NCBI GenBank assembly: GCA_000711775.1
Contig: ARYC01000301.1
Location: 116,265-180,264 of the forward strand
DNA from: Oxytricha trifallax
Lineage: Eukaryota; Ciliophora; Spirotrichea; Sporadotrichida; Oxytrichidae
DNA: 64,000 nt
Reading direction: 5' to 3'
Shown one piece after another: positions 36,113 to 48,276 of the stretch (positions are counted from its first letter, which is position 1; each line of letters begins with the position of its first letter). The notes beneath the pieces were generated by a model, which saw only the letters and a list, made by a program, of their open reading frames with translations, made no database searches and had not been told where the DNA came from. The translations under genes and the position numbers were made by a program.

Positions 36113-36271
36113 TTTTAAATAATTAATTAATAATTTTGTAATTATAATAGAATAGGAAAAGGTTCAAAATGATCTTGTTAACTAAAGTACAATAGTAAAT
36201 TATATAATAAACTTAACTGGAGAATACGGATTATTCTAAATTTAAGATTATAATTGGAATTAAATAAGACG

Positions 36272-39200
36272 ATGAATTCTTCAAAAGATGTGATTATAAG
36301 ACAGAGAAGGACTTCATTCGCATCGTTTATTGAAAACAAGCAGGATTATTATTTATTATTGTTAGATACGAACCGAAAAAGTGTTACTAGAAAAATGAGT
36401 AAGGAGGAACCCAAGCCTCCACCCAAAGAAGTTTCATAACGAAAGTGATTAAATACAGTGGCAACTAAAAGTCTGGCACAACCTGTCTCCCCTCAAAAGT
36501 TTAGTAAAAAACTAAAATAAACTAATGAACAAGAATCCATTCTGTAAGTAAACACATTTAAAATACTTGACTAATAATAACTTCTAGGTTCACTTAAAAA
36601 GCTTCAAGGAAGAGAAGTGCAACCAAAGTGTTACCAAATAATTTTGAACGAACTATAATCGAATCAGAGTTGTAACTTGAGAAGGGGTTTGGGGGTTAAG
36701 AGCTAATTGCAAAAATTCTTACGTTATATTCTGTAAGCTATAATAACTGATTTCATTTCTGATTATCAAAAATTGGTCCCTTATTTTCTATTTGAATTGT
36801 AGATTGGAGTTGAGCATTATGATTCCGTGGGTGACTAAGATAATTCACAGTTATATAGAGACAAGATTTAATTGCTGTTTATGAAACCTAAAGTTATCTA
36901 AGAATACACTTTAATTGTCAGGAAAGCTTCGAATCATTAAGATGAGAGTTATTTTTTTTTTGCTAAATATTTTAAATAAAGATTCAGTAAATAATAATTG
37001 AATTTAATAAAATTTCTTAAAATTGATAGATAAATTATCCCAAATTTTGGGGGGGGAAGTTTCCTGCACTCGAGGAAGTTTCCTGCACTGTTTTTATCTT
37101 TATGCTAAATTTAATAAATTTTACTTAAATAAACAAATTTTATATTTTTATGACCCATTAAATATTAACAGCATATTGTTCATCATTGAAGTAGCTCAAG
37201 AAGATTTAGTCTAACATTATATAGGCATGGTAAGAACAAGATAAATTGAATCAGAATGACACTAACAATTGCATACAATATTGGAATTACTATAGTAAAG
37301 TAATGTAATAATTAAGAGACAGAACCTACAAATATCAGATGAAAAATGTCATAGTTTTTGGAATCTGAAGAGAGATATTGACGATTGATTGATAAATTGA
37401 AGTATAATTAAAACAATGAAATTAGTCCTTAAGTTGGTTGATAGTTTTTATAAAGATTAATTAAATTAAAAAAAAATAAAAATTAAAAAATTAAAAAAAG
37501 TGCAGGAAACTTCCCTAAAATTTTTTTTTTATCATAAACCGGTGCAGGAAACTTCCCCCCCCCAAATTTTTATGTTAATTAGAATTTGATAGTAATATCG
37601 CCTTTTTATTTTAATTTAAAATCTTAATTAAATGATCATAATAGAGAAAAAATTTCCAATTTAAATTTGATTGTTTCGTTTGTAATATAAAATAGCATTT
37701 CTTTTAAATATCATATTTAATAAAGATATTAAATAATTTGAGTTATACCTTGAAATAAGAATTTTTTATATACAACAATAAGTTAGTTACTTCTTATATT
37801 TTGTGTAATTTTTATAAGTTAATAACTAACATAAATGAGAGTGCCCAATTTTAATAACACCAGTAATAGATAAATTAATTATTGAAAACAGACAATCATT
37901 TCTCAGATAAATCTCAATCAAAGAATTAATTAAATTAAATTGAGGTATTAAGTCAATCTTAAAACCTTCAAAGCACAAGATAATCAATTACTAATTCCAG
38001 AAGAAGGTCAACTCTATAGAGAAAGTCCAATTCACCCAAATTATCAAGACCAGAGAACATTTTTTAGTTTGAGATAGGTGGAAGCAAGCAGTCTTAAAAC
38101 TCTGATACAAACCAAAAGTTTAACATTAAAATTGAAACCCCTTAAACAGAGCAAAGATAGATAGAAAGAATTGACTTATTCAGATAAGAAGAAAAGATTT
38201 AGCAAGAAATTGAGTTTCAAATAGACTCTTAACTGTAAATGTAATAGATATCCATTGCTCAACCATTCAACATGAGTGTATAACAATAAAAACTCAATGT
38301 TGTTCAATAAAACTAAGAAAATATGTAAAATAGAGAAGATTAAGTTTATATGCATGCAAAGCAAGAAAGACTCTTAATATCTAACATTGTTTGCTCTCCA
38401 AGGTAAAAGAAGGTTAAGAGGAGTAAATCTAAAACTGATTTTTCCAAGAAAATGGATACTGAATTACTAGATAATTCTCCAAGAAAAGAAGTAAAAACTA
38501 TAACAATATAAAACTTATAAGATGGCTACGATACTCCTGCCAGACTTGATACAATTATTAATAGTTTATACTTACTTTAATTATCCGCATAGACCAATTA
38601 ATGGATTTATACATAGAGCAAAAAGAGAAGTCTCTAGTGGTTGTCGAATAAGAATAAGAAGAGTAACATCAAAACATGTAACAAAGATTATTGTTAAGAA
38701 ATCAAAGCAGATTGGAGAGCAAGAGCAACTTGAACATAAATAAATCAAAGTCTACTAATATTTTTAATGCTGAGAATTCAGAGTAGAAATCTAGTTACAA
38801 GGGGCAAAAATAAGAACTTAAGACTTCGAATCAGCTTAGAGTACCATAGCTCAATCAAGATTTCAATAATTTCAATGAGTAAATGAATAAATTGTTCCCA
38901 GGTTTGAAATAAAAGAGTTCAAGTAACTTGAATGTTACTGAGTTTTCAGTATCTTAATTCATGGCTCCAACCAACATCTAAATTAGTAAGTTTTAAGCAT
39001 AGTTTCATTTTATTAATTATAGATGACATTAAATTTGGAGATTTCATGGAGGATATCAGTTACATTAAAGATTAGTAGACTTTTTAGATCCAAAATTAAG
39101 AACTTGTAACCAGTATTTTAATTGATGGTTCGCAATCAAGTGTGACTTCAAACTAGAGCTTAATAAAATAATTTTATTATAAAGCTAAGCTCAGCATATC

Positions 39201-39896
39201 ATGTCTCCAATTAATGCTGAGGAGTAAAAAACCCCTAATCCCCTATCTTCAGACGAAGTCTATTCCCTAGAAGACTCTCAAAAATCCAATAACTAACAAA
39301 ATGATTCTATTAACATTAACTTGAAAGATGAAATAAGTGGAGGAAACTCTTCAAGTGACATCGATATGGAGCAGACTGAAGATTTTAAGCAGGAAGAAAT
39401 GAAAGCCATAGAGTCATTTGTTGATCTGAAGAAGTCAGAGCTTAGTTCTATTAATGATAAGTATGAAACTCAGGTTAAGTAGCTTGAACTTAGAGGCATC
39501 AATCGTAAGTTTGTTACAGAACATTTAACTTAAATTCATCAAATCATCATTTATATATTCTGCTAATTTCCAAAACAATTTAATATTTTTCACATTAAGT
39601 TATATCTTTAACGTTTTCATTTAGCATTGACTAAGAAGTTAATAGAGAAAGTGAAAAAAGAATGGAGCGAAAACATCTAAAAGAAAGAATCAGAATTGGA
39701 ACATGAGAAGCAAAAAATGTTGCTCTAAGTTTCTTAAAAATTCAAAAGTATGTAAAAATAATAATTTTCTTCAGAAAATGCAAGCGACAGTGTGAGCAGT
39801 TTCTTGGAAAATAAATAGATTCAAATTGTTATTAATGATCGATATATCGCTAGCAAGGAAGTCTCACCTATTAAAAGTTTCGATCGTAATGAATGA
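36272..39896 (+). CDS. Unknown protein gene with an 893-bp IES
   Basis: Starts MNSSKDVIIRQRRTSFASF at 36272. A gap near 36440-36460 is unsolved. Introns at about 36546-36590 and 36733-36801 keep frame; the conserved-looking segment ELIAKILTLYSIGVEHYDSV leads to QDESAQFQQH across pointer ATGAGAGT. The rest is Gln/Asn/Ser-rich with coiled-coil patches, ends KSFDRNE and stops at TGA 39894-39896. A 38-nt intron near 38985-39022 and others near 39505-39624 and 39750-39776 also restore phase. No family assigned. The open stretch at 37837 has no ATG of its own, which supports one gene rather than two. Confidence 0.72.
36950..37842 (+). other. IES with embedded fold-back element, pointer ATGAGAGT
   Basis: 893 bp including one pointer; exact 8-bp copies at 36942-36949 and 37835-37842. 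Junction reads KASNHQDESAQFQQHQQQ in frame. The interior is AT-rich except for the fold-back at 37042-37570. Confidence 0.85.
37042..37570. mobile_element. Fold-back element with G-tract termini
   Basis: About 530 bp. Each end has AAATTT next to 8-10 G (or C) and then GGAAGTTTCCTGCAC in inverted orientation; this 15-mer occurs twice within each end (37051 and 37074; 37499 and 37541 inverted). No coding frame. It resembles a non-autonomous MITE-like element; no convincing target duplication is seen. Confidence 0.7.
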
Positions 39897-40292
39897 AGCA
39901 ATTATTTAAATAAAATAAAGATATATATTTTTTAGTTGTTTATTACATTATGTCACTACATTATTTGAACTTTCATGTGTCATAAAATTAAAATTATGAT
40001 AATAAATAATATAACTAATTAAGTTAAATAAGATAGAAATAATCAAATGTAGCATTTAAGTTGATAATAATATTTTATAAAAGTTATAATTTGTTTAATA
40101 TTTACACTATTTATCGATATTGAATGAATTATTTTAATTCAATTTCCCTTCATCTGTCAGTTTCATGGAATACAAAGATTTAATTTATTCAAGAATTAAA
40201 TCTAATAAATTAATTTCCAAGAATTATTAGAATTTTGTGGAAATTAATTGATAATTGAAATTGCCTATTTCATTTAATAATATTTGTAAGTA
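39897..40292. other. AT-rich intergenic spacer between convergent genes
   Basis: No sustained frame or structured RNA seen. Confidence 0.5.
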
Positions 40293-43200
40293 TCAGAATA
40301 AGTTCGCTCCTCCTTCAATAGCCATATTATAAGATTTCTTAATCATAGTTGCGTTTTCAATATGATGGTACTGCCCTGGGCCAATGATTTCACTAGATTA
40401 TTTACTTATGTAAGAGCTGAATTTTGGATTGAATTTTTACTCTGAAGAATTGAAACCTGCTTTCAATTGAGATCTGCTTCTGTTTTACTTTGCTTTTGAA
40501 TGAGGTCTGGTTGATGATAAAATACGTAATGATTCATAAATTAAAAATTACTAAAGCTAACAAAAAACATTTTCGATTAAGATAAAGTAGCAAGTTGATT
40601 AATTTCATATGCTCCTGGACCAGGAGTTTAATCTAGTGTATTTTTAGCAATTTAAGAAAACTCAAATCTATCAGCACTTGAATCAAAGTATACAGGTTTT
40701 TTGTAACTAACTCTGTGAGTAAGCTGATTTGGTTTTATTGAGTTCACTTCTCCACAATCTGCCTGAGATTAGCAATTAATAGTGTGCTTTAATTAATCTT
40801 TGATTTTAAGATAATTACTCATAGCAGAACCAGAAACCATGTCTGCACCTGAATCAGTGTTGATAGTTATCACATTTGGATCAAATTAATCTTAAAATTG
40901 TATTCTCCTGGCTTTAGACTTAAATTGAAACGACCCTTATGATTTAGACTCTCTTATACGCCCATATTTCATGATTTACTAGAGTTTCTTACTTTGAGAT
41001 TTCATTAAAGTCAAGTTAAATAAAGTCTTTCTTGTGCATATTATTATTTTTTACATCTTAATGGCTTCTGATGAAGCTAGTCGAATTTTCTTAAAACTTA
41101 AAATATTCTCGATCATAAACTATGAATTCCAAGAATTATGTTAAGATGCTCTTGTAAAGAATTCGGTTTATCTTTAAAATACTATTCTGGCCTGACAAAC
41201 TTTAAAATAATTGTCAGGCCTGACAATCTTTTAAATAATTGTCAGGCGAGGTAATTTTAGATTTTATGTTCCAAAAGTAATTAAGAGATATAGAAAAGGA
41301 TTTAGAACATTGTTCTAATTATCCCTATTAAATATAAAGGGTCCATCAATATCATATGAGATATTCAAATAGGCACCCTATAAAAGCCATTTGGACTTTA
41401 TCTAAAACCAAAAGGAATTAACAATACTTAAAAGGAAACTAATAGTAAAAAATAGAAAAATAAGAAAAGCAATTATATTGAAAATCTAAAAAGTAAATTT
41501 TAAATCATTGATACTGATTATACTTAAAACCATTTAAAAAAAATGGGGGCCTGACAATTATTTAAAAGTTTGTCAGGCGAAGAAAATAAATAAAATATCA
41601 ATATTAACAAAAAATAAATATTAAAGCTAGAATATGCAATAATATTTAAAGGAAAGTACAACTTACTTGACTTGTATGAATTAGTCGATATGCTCTAGAG
41701 TGTTTGAACTGGCTAATCCGAAATTTTTACTCTCATCTATTTACTACAGCTTTTGAGAAGTTTAAAATCTTTAAGTTGAAGAACCAAAAGGCTTATTTTC
41801 CACTCCAAAAGCATGTTTCAAGAGTCTGTCTGTTTAGAGCTTTAGCAAGGTTTTATTGAAAGAGGAATTAGCTGGATTATTTATGTTTATATAGGCACCA
41901 GGCCCCATTGGATCTATTTTCTCTGGGATTTTGTTACAATCTCTCAAGGTTTAAGTGTTGAAAGCAGGTTTTGGTTTTACAAAAGCTTCGTATTATTACA
42001 ACTAAATATATGGATTTTGCTTATAAAAAAACAATAGAAAAATTTCGGTAAACAAAACCTTAATTAAAAAAGTAAATGCATTAAAAATATTAAGAATAAG
42101 ATAAATATATATATAACTATAGAAAATTACGATTCTCAGTTTAAAATTTGATTAAATAAGAATTAATTAATTAATTAATAAATATTTTTTTAGAAAATAA
42201 ATAAAATGTTTTTAATAAAATATTCTTAAATCAATTCAATTAAATTATCTAAAATCAGTTTTTCTTCCTGATATTATATTTTTAATCTACTCATTATTTT
42301 ATCTTTTGAATCCTGGTAAAAATAGTTGCCGGGTCCTGGAACCATCTCCTTTTATTATATGTCTACAAATGGACACTCCATAATTCTTGTCAAAGATGGC
42401 TATAGATTTATTATTAATCTGTGTACTTACCTAATTCATTGCTTATCTAAGATAATTAGTAGTTTTCGTATTGTTAAATTCTCCTCCAATTCTTGAAAAC
42501 TCGGATTAAGTTCCAGCTCTATCGAAGTTGCTTGTTTTATCCAAGAGCAATTCATAAGTACCTGGTCCTGGTAAGTCTGCTTTTTCGTTCTTGAGGTCCT
42601 TGCAATTTGGTACTTTACTTTCAAATATTGCTGATGATTTAGCTTCTATAAATAAAATGTTTAAACTTTAGAAGAAGTTTTTACTGCTGAAGTCTTTCTT
42701 GGAGGTTGCATCGTTTTTTATTTCGTAGTCTTAAATTCCCTTAATATCTGAATTAATGTGAAAAAGTTCTCTCTCTACTTTTGACTTTGAAAATATTGCA
42801 GCTGATGACTTTGACTTTACTATTTCATCTTTGGGGTTATATCCTGATGGACCAGGATTATCATTCTAAATTCCTGTATATCCATTTTTGCTTTGCTTCT
42901 TGCTCGGTATAGATGGTTTAATCTTTTTCTTCTTTTTATCACCCTCTATTTCATTTATGGCTTGCTAAAGTTTTTCTCTTTACTTTAGACCCTATTCCCT
43001 GAAGATTTCTTTAATGTGATCAAGTTTATTTTCTTTAACCCAGTCTGTTTCATTGCCTTTGTAGAAGCCTGGCCCTGGATTCTCAATAATGCTGGATTAC
43101 ACTTCTGTGCCTAGCAGAGCATTTGGCGCTGCTAACCTGGAGACTTTTGATATAAAAATACTGGACTGTTTTATAGGCTTCATCTAAACCGACGACGACC

Positions 43201-43896
43201 TACTTATCCTTGAAGCATTTAAGTTGTTATTATTTTAGTTGGAATTCACCATTTGATGCTTTGAAGGGCCCACTCCAGCTGAAATACCTTGAGATGTTTG
43301 CTGGAGATTAGATTCCCCAATATTTAAGTCTTTAGAGAGAGCTGCATGTACGTTTAGAGTTGAGGTTTATCCAGGTGCATTATTTGTAAAAATTGATTGC
43401 TAGGCCATTGAGTTTTCAATGGGTTAAGGAATGTTTTACAACTATTTTCCTTATATAAAAGAGCCTTGTAGTTGGTTTTAGACTTCAATTTAATCTGGCT
43501 TCTAAGATAATCTGGCAGTGTTTGGAGCTAAAATTAAAAGATCTCAGATATAGGAATATGAATATAATAATCTAACCTGAATCATTCTTAAATCTTTCGA
43601 TCATTGAACTGAAGGGTGCTATACCGTTTATCTTTCTGTTTTAGAATGGAACTTTATTGATATTATAGGATCCAGGTCCAACTTTATTTCCTGAAACAGA
43701 TTATAAAAAACAAAAATTTTATTCAGAGGATTAAATTTAAAAAGGATTTTGGATTTTTCTTATAATTAAAAGTTATTTATTAATAATTTAACAGGCTCTC
43801 TCCAGAAATCCGTACTTCTTCTTGACTTAAATAAACTTAGCATTTCGTTATATTATACGAATTTTATTTCGATTCTAAGTTTACCTCAAACGACAT
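40293..43896 (-). CDS. Sperm-tail PG-rich (STPGR/SHIPPO) repeat protein
   Basis: Minus-strand gene from MSFEVNLESKQ at 43896 to ...MAIEGGANLF with TGA at 40293-40295. At least eight PGPGxY-type repeats are spread along it: VGPGSYNINKVPF (near 43670), NPGPGFYKG (43070), NPGPSGYNPK (42845), LPGPGTYEL (42555), VPGPGNYFYQ (42330), MGPGAYININ (41905), TPGPGAYEINQL (40610) and GPGQYHH (40370). Proteins with these repeats (ODF3/CFAP-type) bind axonemal microtubules. The gene is broken by several AT-rich gaps (about 42010-42240, 43735-43800, 40500-40580) and by a 0.6-kb gap (about 41030-41660) that holds a hairpin-ended fold-back. Repeat spacing of 35-60 residues is typical. Confidence 0.88.
41190..41578. 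mobile_element. Fold-back element with GCCTGACAA hairpin ends
   Basis: The left end is a hairpin (GCCTGACAA, spacer, TTGTCAGGC), followed at once by a second hairpin of the same type. The right end (41549-41578) is the inverted copy of the first hairpin, with the same spacer. About 300 bp of AT-rich DNA lies between. It sits inside a non-coding gap of the PG-rich repeat gene. A possible pointer TCGACTA (minus strand) flanks the gap but does not restore the frame as read. Confidence 0.65.
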
Positions 43897-44054
43897 TTTA
43901 ATTATATTTTGTTATTTTTATTTCAATAAATCATAGCAAATCTTAAGTTCTTAAATTATAGGTAAAATTTATGAAATAATTAAAAGATATGTTTGATTAA
44001 ATGCTATTTAATTGAATTACAGAAATTAATCTTGCAATAATCTTATAATTAAAC

Positions 44055-46906
44055 ATGGGCGGAATTTGCTCCCAAACTTCCAAATAAGCTCAGTCGCAGA
44101 ATGACTTGGATAGTTTATAAACTTTAACCAATGAAAATAGAACTGATGCAGCTTTAATGATTTCCTAGCCAGAGGTAGGTACTCTTAAATTTTATGGATG
44201 ATAGAAATTATATTTATTTAAAACAATTTATTTAAGTTAGTTATCATTATAGTAGTTTAATACTACCTAAAATTATATTAAGCTGAATGGTTCTAGCATG
44301 ACCTTCTAATGGATTTTAAATTTATTCCCTTTAGACACGACAATCTCTATTTATTATTTATAGCTGACGTCGTTGCTATTCTTATATCTGATTTCCATCA
44401 CACATTCTTTTTTCAAATTTATTGATAATTTATCTAGGAAATGCCTGGAATGATAACTAAAAAGCAGAAACCAAAAGCAGTTCACGCTGAGAGACCACCC
44501 AGTTCAAGAAAATACTCAGATTTCCTCCAAAAATCCAGTTCTTAAATCTCACAATCACAAAAAGATAATCAATCATCTCAACCAAACATCATCGATAATT
44601 TAATAATTGATATATAGGAGGGATTGAGTAACCCTCATGAATTTATAGAGGAAATTGGGTCTAATAATAACAAACTATAACCTGCTGATTGTATTTTCAG
44701 TCAGGGTTCAAATTTAAAATGTTTATTATGGTAATTTACACTTATTTTATTGATTTTAAAGTATAAATGCATTAATTAAATGAAGAGGAAGAAGTAAATA
44801 GTAACCACATTGAAGATGATTAATAAGAAACTTAGTTATTTCAATTAGATATGGGACATTTTATCAATAACAATGATGAAGATTTTGCCAATAATTAAAT
44901 TGAAACTACAGCAACTTTATAAGTGAACTCTCTCGAACCACAAAATGAGGAATAATAATTGATTGCAGATGCTAAAAATAAACTTAATTCAAGTTTATTA
45001 GTTGATACGATCGTTATCGAATAAGATTTATAAGTTAATAATCCAGTTGAAATTGTTTAAACTGCATTATAAGAAGATGATATTTCTGATTAAATCGAAG
45101 ATTAGCTCCCAGTTATTCAATTAGAAACAATTGAGAGTAGAAGATTAGATGGAAGTGAGGCACTGAATAATGATATATCCAATAACTTGTAATAAGTCGA
45201 TGATTAATTGATTATTGCTTCTATTGAAGTTGATATTTAAGAAGTTTAAGACAACTTGACTGTATAAACTGAGACTCATAAAACCCCAATGCTGTTATTT
45301 ACAATTTTTTGTAGACGATAGAAATTAATCAAAATACAAATACTTGAAACTTAATATCACATAATTCACTTCACAAATTAGCCAATCTCTCTCTCAAGGT
45401 CTTGAGCTGCTCCTGCCTCTCCCGGTCCAGGTCCTTGATCTCTTCGCATTCTCCATCCTTAGGTCTGAATTAAAATGCTTCCTTCATCAACGAATCCACG
45501 GTGTCCTTGGTGAGGGCGGGCTTGAATCTCTGCAGGAACTGAGGGGGAAGGTAGGGGGAGCTCCGCATCAGCATGGCCAGGTCCTTCTTGAATCTCTTCA
45601 TGACGCTATATCTTCTCTGCCTTTCCTTGCTTATTGACAGGGGTCTCTTGTCTCTTTCAGCAGCTCGGTTCATGATGTTGTCTACAGTCTCATTATTCTT
45701 GATAGGGTCTTAGTTGGTGGGAGGCACTCAGAATGTCTAGCTTCGGAGAACTTTAATTGGGATTTTTCAAATTGTTGAATTTTACAGAGAGCTTGTTGCA
45801 GGCGAATTCGAATTATTTCAGCAATCAACATTAGTTTTATCGTACCTCGATCGAGAGAGCACAGCCCGAGCTAGCGAGTTACAAATAACTGGACAGGCAG
45901 CTGTTTACCATACTTAGATTATCCGAGGAATACTTTTGCTGATGACGCCAGGTAGTTGGAATATTCAAAATCACTCGACCCTCAGAGTCCTCATAGGTCG
46001 GCTCCATGCAGTGAGTGCCCTAATGTATGCGACCTTAAGCCAACGCATGTAGAGTGCTGCCTCCAAACAGTCCAGTTTGACTGCCATAGACTAGGGTGCC
46101 AAGAATCCTGATTTAGAAGGGTTTACTCTGATACACTTTAGCACTAGAGTAGTATGAATTTCACAAAGGCGCAATGCACTAGAGCTTCGTGCTTTGGCAT
46201 AAGAGTTTAGTGCCTTTGGCTACTCATGAGTATTCAGGATGCCAACTGGCTTGGTGGCTGAGCCAACGGTATCTGGACAGCAGGCGTTCTTGAGATAATT
46301 GCTGGGACTTGCCATCTGATCAGTTATATTAGGTAATAGGTTACGTTGTGCTCCTTCCCTACATATGGTGTGAACAATTAAGGCTCGAATCTTACCTTGA
46401 TAGAGGTACAGAGACATCCGTGGTGGGATCCAAGAAGTCACCCATGGTTTGGTGGTGTGCCGAATCATCATGAGAACATCCAATATGGCGGCCGCCATCT
46501 TCCTTCTAAATACTACAAACGCTATCCAAAGCCTCGTCCACTAATGTCGAATAAGAGAGCGTGGAGCGCAAGCCAAGAATACTGCTAACCACTCGTCAGA
46601 GTGGCCCCCGGCTTCTGTTCGCCTTCTGAATGTTGCTCAGGAGAATACCCAAACACTGTTGGAAAGATGTCCTTGTTAGTAGTGGATCGTCAAACTCAAG
46701 ATTATCGAGCAGTAGATCCTCTGATGGGTCCTCCAGCAACTATGGGTCGTCTTGCTGGCTGAGCGGGGCGTTAGAATTGAGGAGCAGTAGGTTCATATGT
46801 TGGATTCGTGGGGTTGTTAGAGATTCTAAAGTAATATTATAGGGGTCTGAGGATTTATAATAATTAAATGGGAGATCTCGTCATTTTGGTAGCTTTAGTA
46901 AAATAG

Positions 46907-46964
<58 letters not shown>

Positions 46965-48189
46965 AGGACCCTCTAATAAATTACTAAAGCTACCAAATCC
47001 ATAATTATTATAATTCACACTTAATTAATTTAATACGTCACCCAAATCTTGTAAATAACAGCATTGGGGTTTTAGTAGCATTTAAAATTAAGTTGAGGAT
47101 GTTCAAGTTTAATAAGATAATGAAGAGCAGTAATAATTACTCTATGATGACACTCCAAATGATGTTCATAATTAAATCCTGAAGGAGAAATTGAAAATTG
47201 AGGATGTTTTTGAAAACAACAAAGCTAAATATGAGTAAAACGAATGCTTATTTAATCAGTAACTGAGCTGCTAACTTTTAGAAGAAGAGGAGAAATTAAA
47301 GTAAATTCAAAAAGAAGAGGAACTAAATTAGCTTAGAATTTAAGAAGAGCAGTAGAAATTGAGAGAATAAGAGGAGGCTGAATAATAATTATACAATTTG
47401 TAGATTTATAATGAATTCACTTTGGAATTCGAAGCTAAGCTTATCGAATTGATATTAAGGGAAGAGATTTTAGAAATGGGAAAGTTATGCTTAATTGAAG
47501 AAGAAAAAAAACTTTAATTGTAGTAATAGTAAGATGAAGAAATGAGACTCAATAAGTTAAAACTAGAAGAAGAAGCAAAGATACAGCAAGAATTACTTGA
47601 AAAAGAAAACCTTTTAAAGATTTAACCTTAAATCATTCTTACTCCTCCCTCAGATAATTAAAATATTCCTACTAACTTCCCACAACCAATCTAAGTTGAT
47701 CTAGAGGAAAAAGATAACGACGATTTCTTCAATTAACTAGATGAAGAAGATAAGCAAGATAGCTCCATGGGATAGGCTATGAAAGTTTCTTTGTTAGACC
47801 TGGATGAGGAGAGCAGGTAAATGAAAGAAGATGAGGAACAATTAAGGCAAGCAGAGACAAAGCTTGAAAATTACGAGTCTAAGTGGGCTGTCAAGACTGT
47901 TGAATTGAGCTTAGGAATCAAGCCAAATCCATCCTAGAAAAGTGGCAGCACAAATCAAAATGGAATGGGATTGCTTGATGGTTAGTCTTCTACCTATGAG
48001 GAGACAAATTACGATCAAATGAGTGAATATAGTGAGTATCCGAATAGCGCCAGAGACAATTAGTAGAGCAATCTCTCTTCACCACCTAATGTTATTCTCA
48101 GAAAGAAAACTACGAGAAAGAGGTTCCCAATGAAAAAGAAGAAAGTTTTATCAAGGGCTGGAAGCATCTTAGATGAGTAATAGATTTGA
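44055..48189 (+). CDS. Acidic coiled-coil protein with MGG N-terminus, split by a TA-flanked element
   Basis: Starts MGGICSQTSKQAQSQND, a possible N-myristoylation site with a nearby Cys. After an intron (about 44178-44434) comes MPGMITKKQKPKAVHAERP, then a very acidic Gln-rich region. A 41-nt intron starts near 44732. The frame runs to TVQTETH at 45280, is interrupted by the 1792-bp element, and resumes SSIQNQVEDVQVQQDNEE after loss of one TA copy. A long Glu/Gln/Leu coiled coil (about 47200-47620) is followed by a basic end (RKKTTRKRFPMKKKKVLSR), with TGA at 48187-48189. No family assigned. A membrane-tethered, rod-like protein is inferred. Confidence 0.8.
45371..45673 (-). CDS. Small basic protein encoded inside the TA-flanked element
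   Basis: 100 residues from MNRAAERDKRPLSISKERQ at 45673 to ...TLRERLANL, TGA 45371-45373, with one in-frame TAA read as Gln (KEAFQFRPKDGE). Codon use is GC-rich (CTG, CCC, AGC, GGA), unlike every neighbour. It is basic, helical and amphipathic (RYSVMKRFKKDLAMLMR). No family recognised. It could be a germline-limited gene, an element protein or a separate nanochromosome gene nested in an eliminated segment. Gene status is plausible from codon bias but unproven. Confidence 0.5.
46853..47014. repeat. CTA microsatellite in an inverted-repeat stem
   Basis: About 18 CTA units (46909-46964) form the loop of a stem: GGTAGCTTTAGTAA (46888-46901) pairs with its inverse at 46981-46994, and TTATAATAATTA-type arms lie further out (46856-46867 and 47002-47014). 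It lies inside the TA-flanked element. Confidence 0.8.
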
Positions 48190-48276
48190 AATACTACTAT
48201 ACTAGTAGCTCTATTTGACTTATAGACATTGAAAGTGATGTATTGAAAATTTAACTTTTTAATTTTTAAGCATTAA

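Larger units (their letters stand above)
45281..47072. mobile_element. TA-flanked element with telomere-like inverted ends and GC-rich interior
   Basis: 1792 bp. The ends are exact 24-bp inverted repeats beginning AAACCCCAATGCTG, flanked by TA on both sides (45279-45280 and 47073-47074), the Tc1/mariner target. Removal with one TA restores the host frame exactly. The interior (about 45380-46840) is much more GC-rich than anything else here. It holds a small minus-strand ORF (45371-45673), ambiguous overlapping long frames, and a CTA-repeat hairpin. I see no DDE transposase, so it may be a non-autonomous or cargo-carrying relative of germline Tc1/mariner elements, or a TA-pointer IES. Confidence 0.82.

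Noticed and set aside
37837-39896. Second + gene starting at 37837
   Set aside because: The ATG at 37835 is part of pointer ATGAGAGT and lies in another frame; the coding frame continues from 36949 after IES removal.
41030-41680. TCGACTA repeat as pointer of the IES carrying the GCCTGACAA fold-back
   Set aside because: The copies flank the gap, but the junction as read is out of frame by one with the downstream PG-repeat coding region, so I did not claim it.
45975-46755. Long overlapping ORFs on both strands in the GC-rich interior (about 170 codons each)
   Set aside because: With TGA as the only stop, frames this long are expected by chance in GC-richer DNA. The two overlap on opposite strands and match no family.
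45380-46850. GC-rich island as bacterial or vector contamination
   Set aside because: It is enclosed by exact inverted repeats and TA flanks whose removal restores the host frame, so it belongs to the locus; a NotI-like GCGGCCGC at 46488 alone is not evidence of vector.
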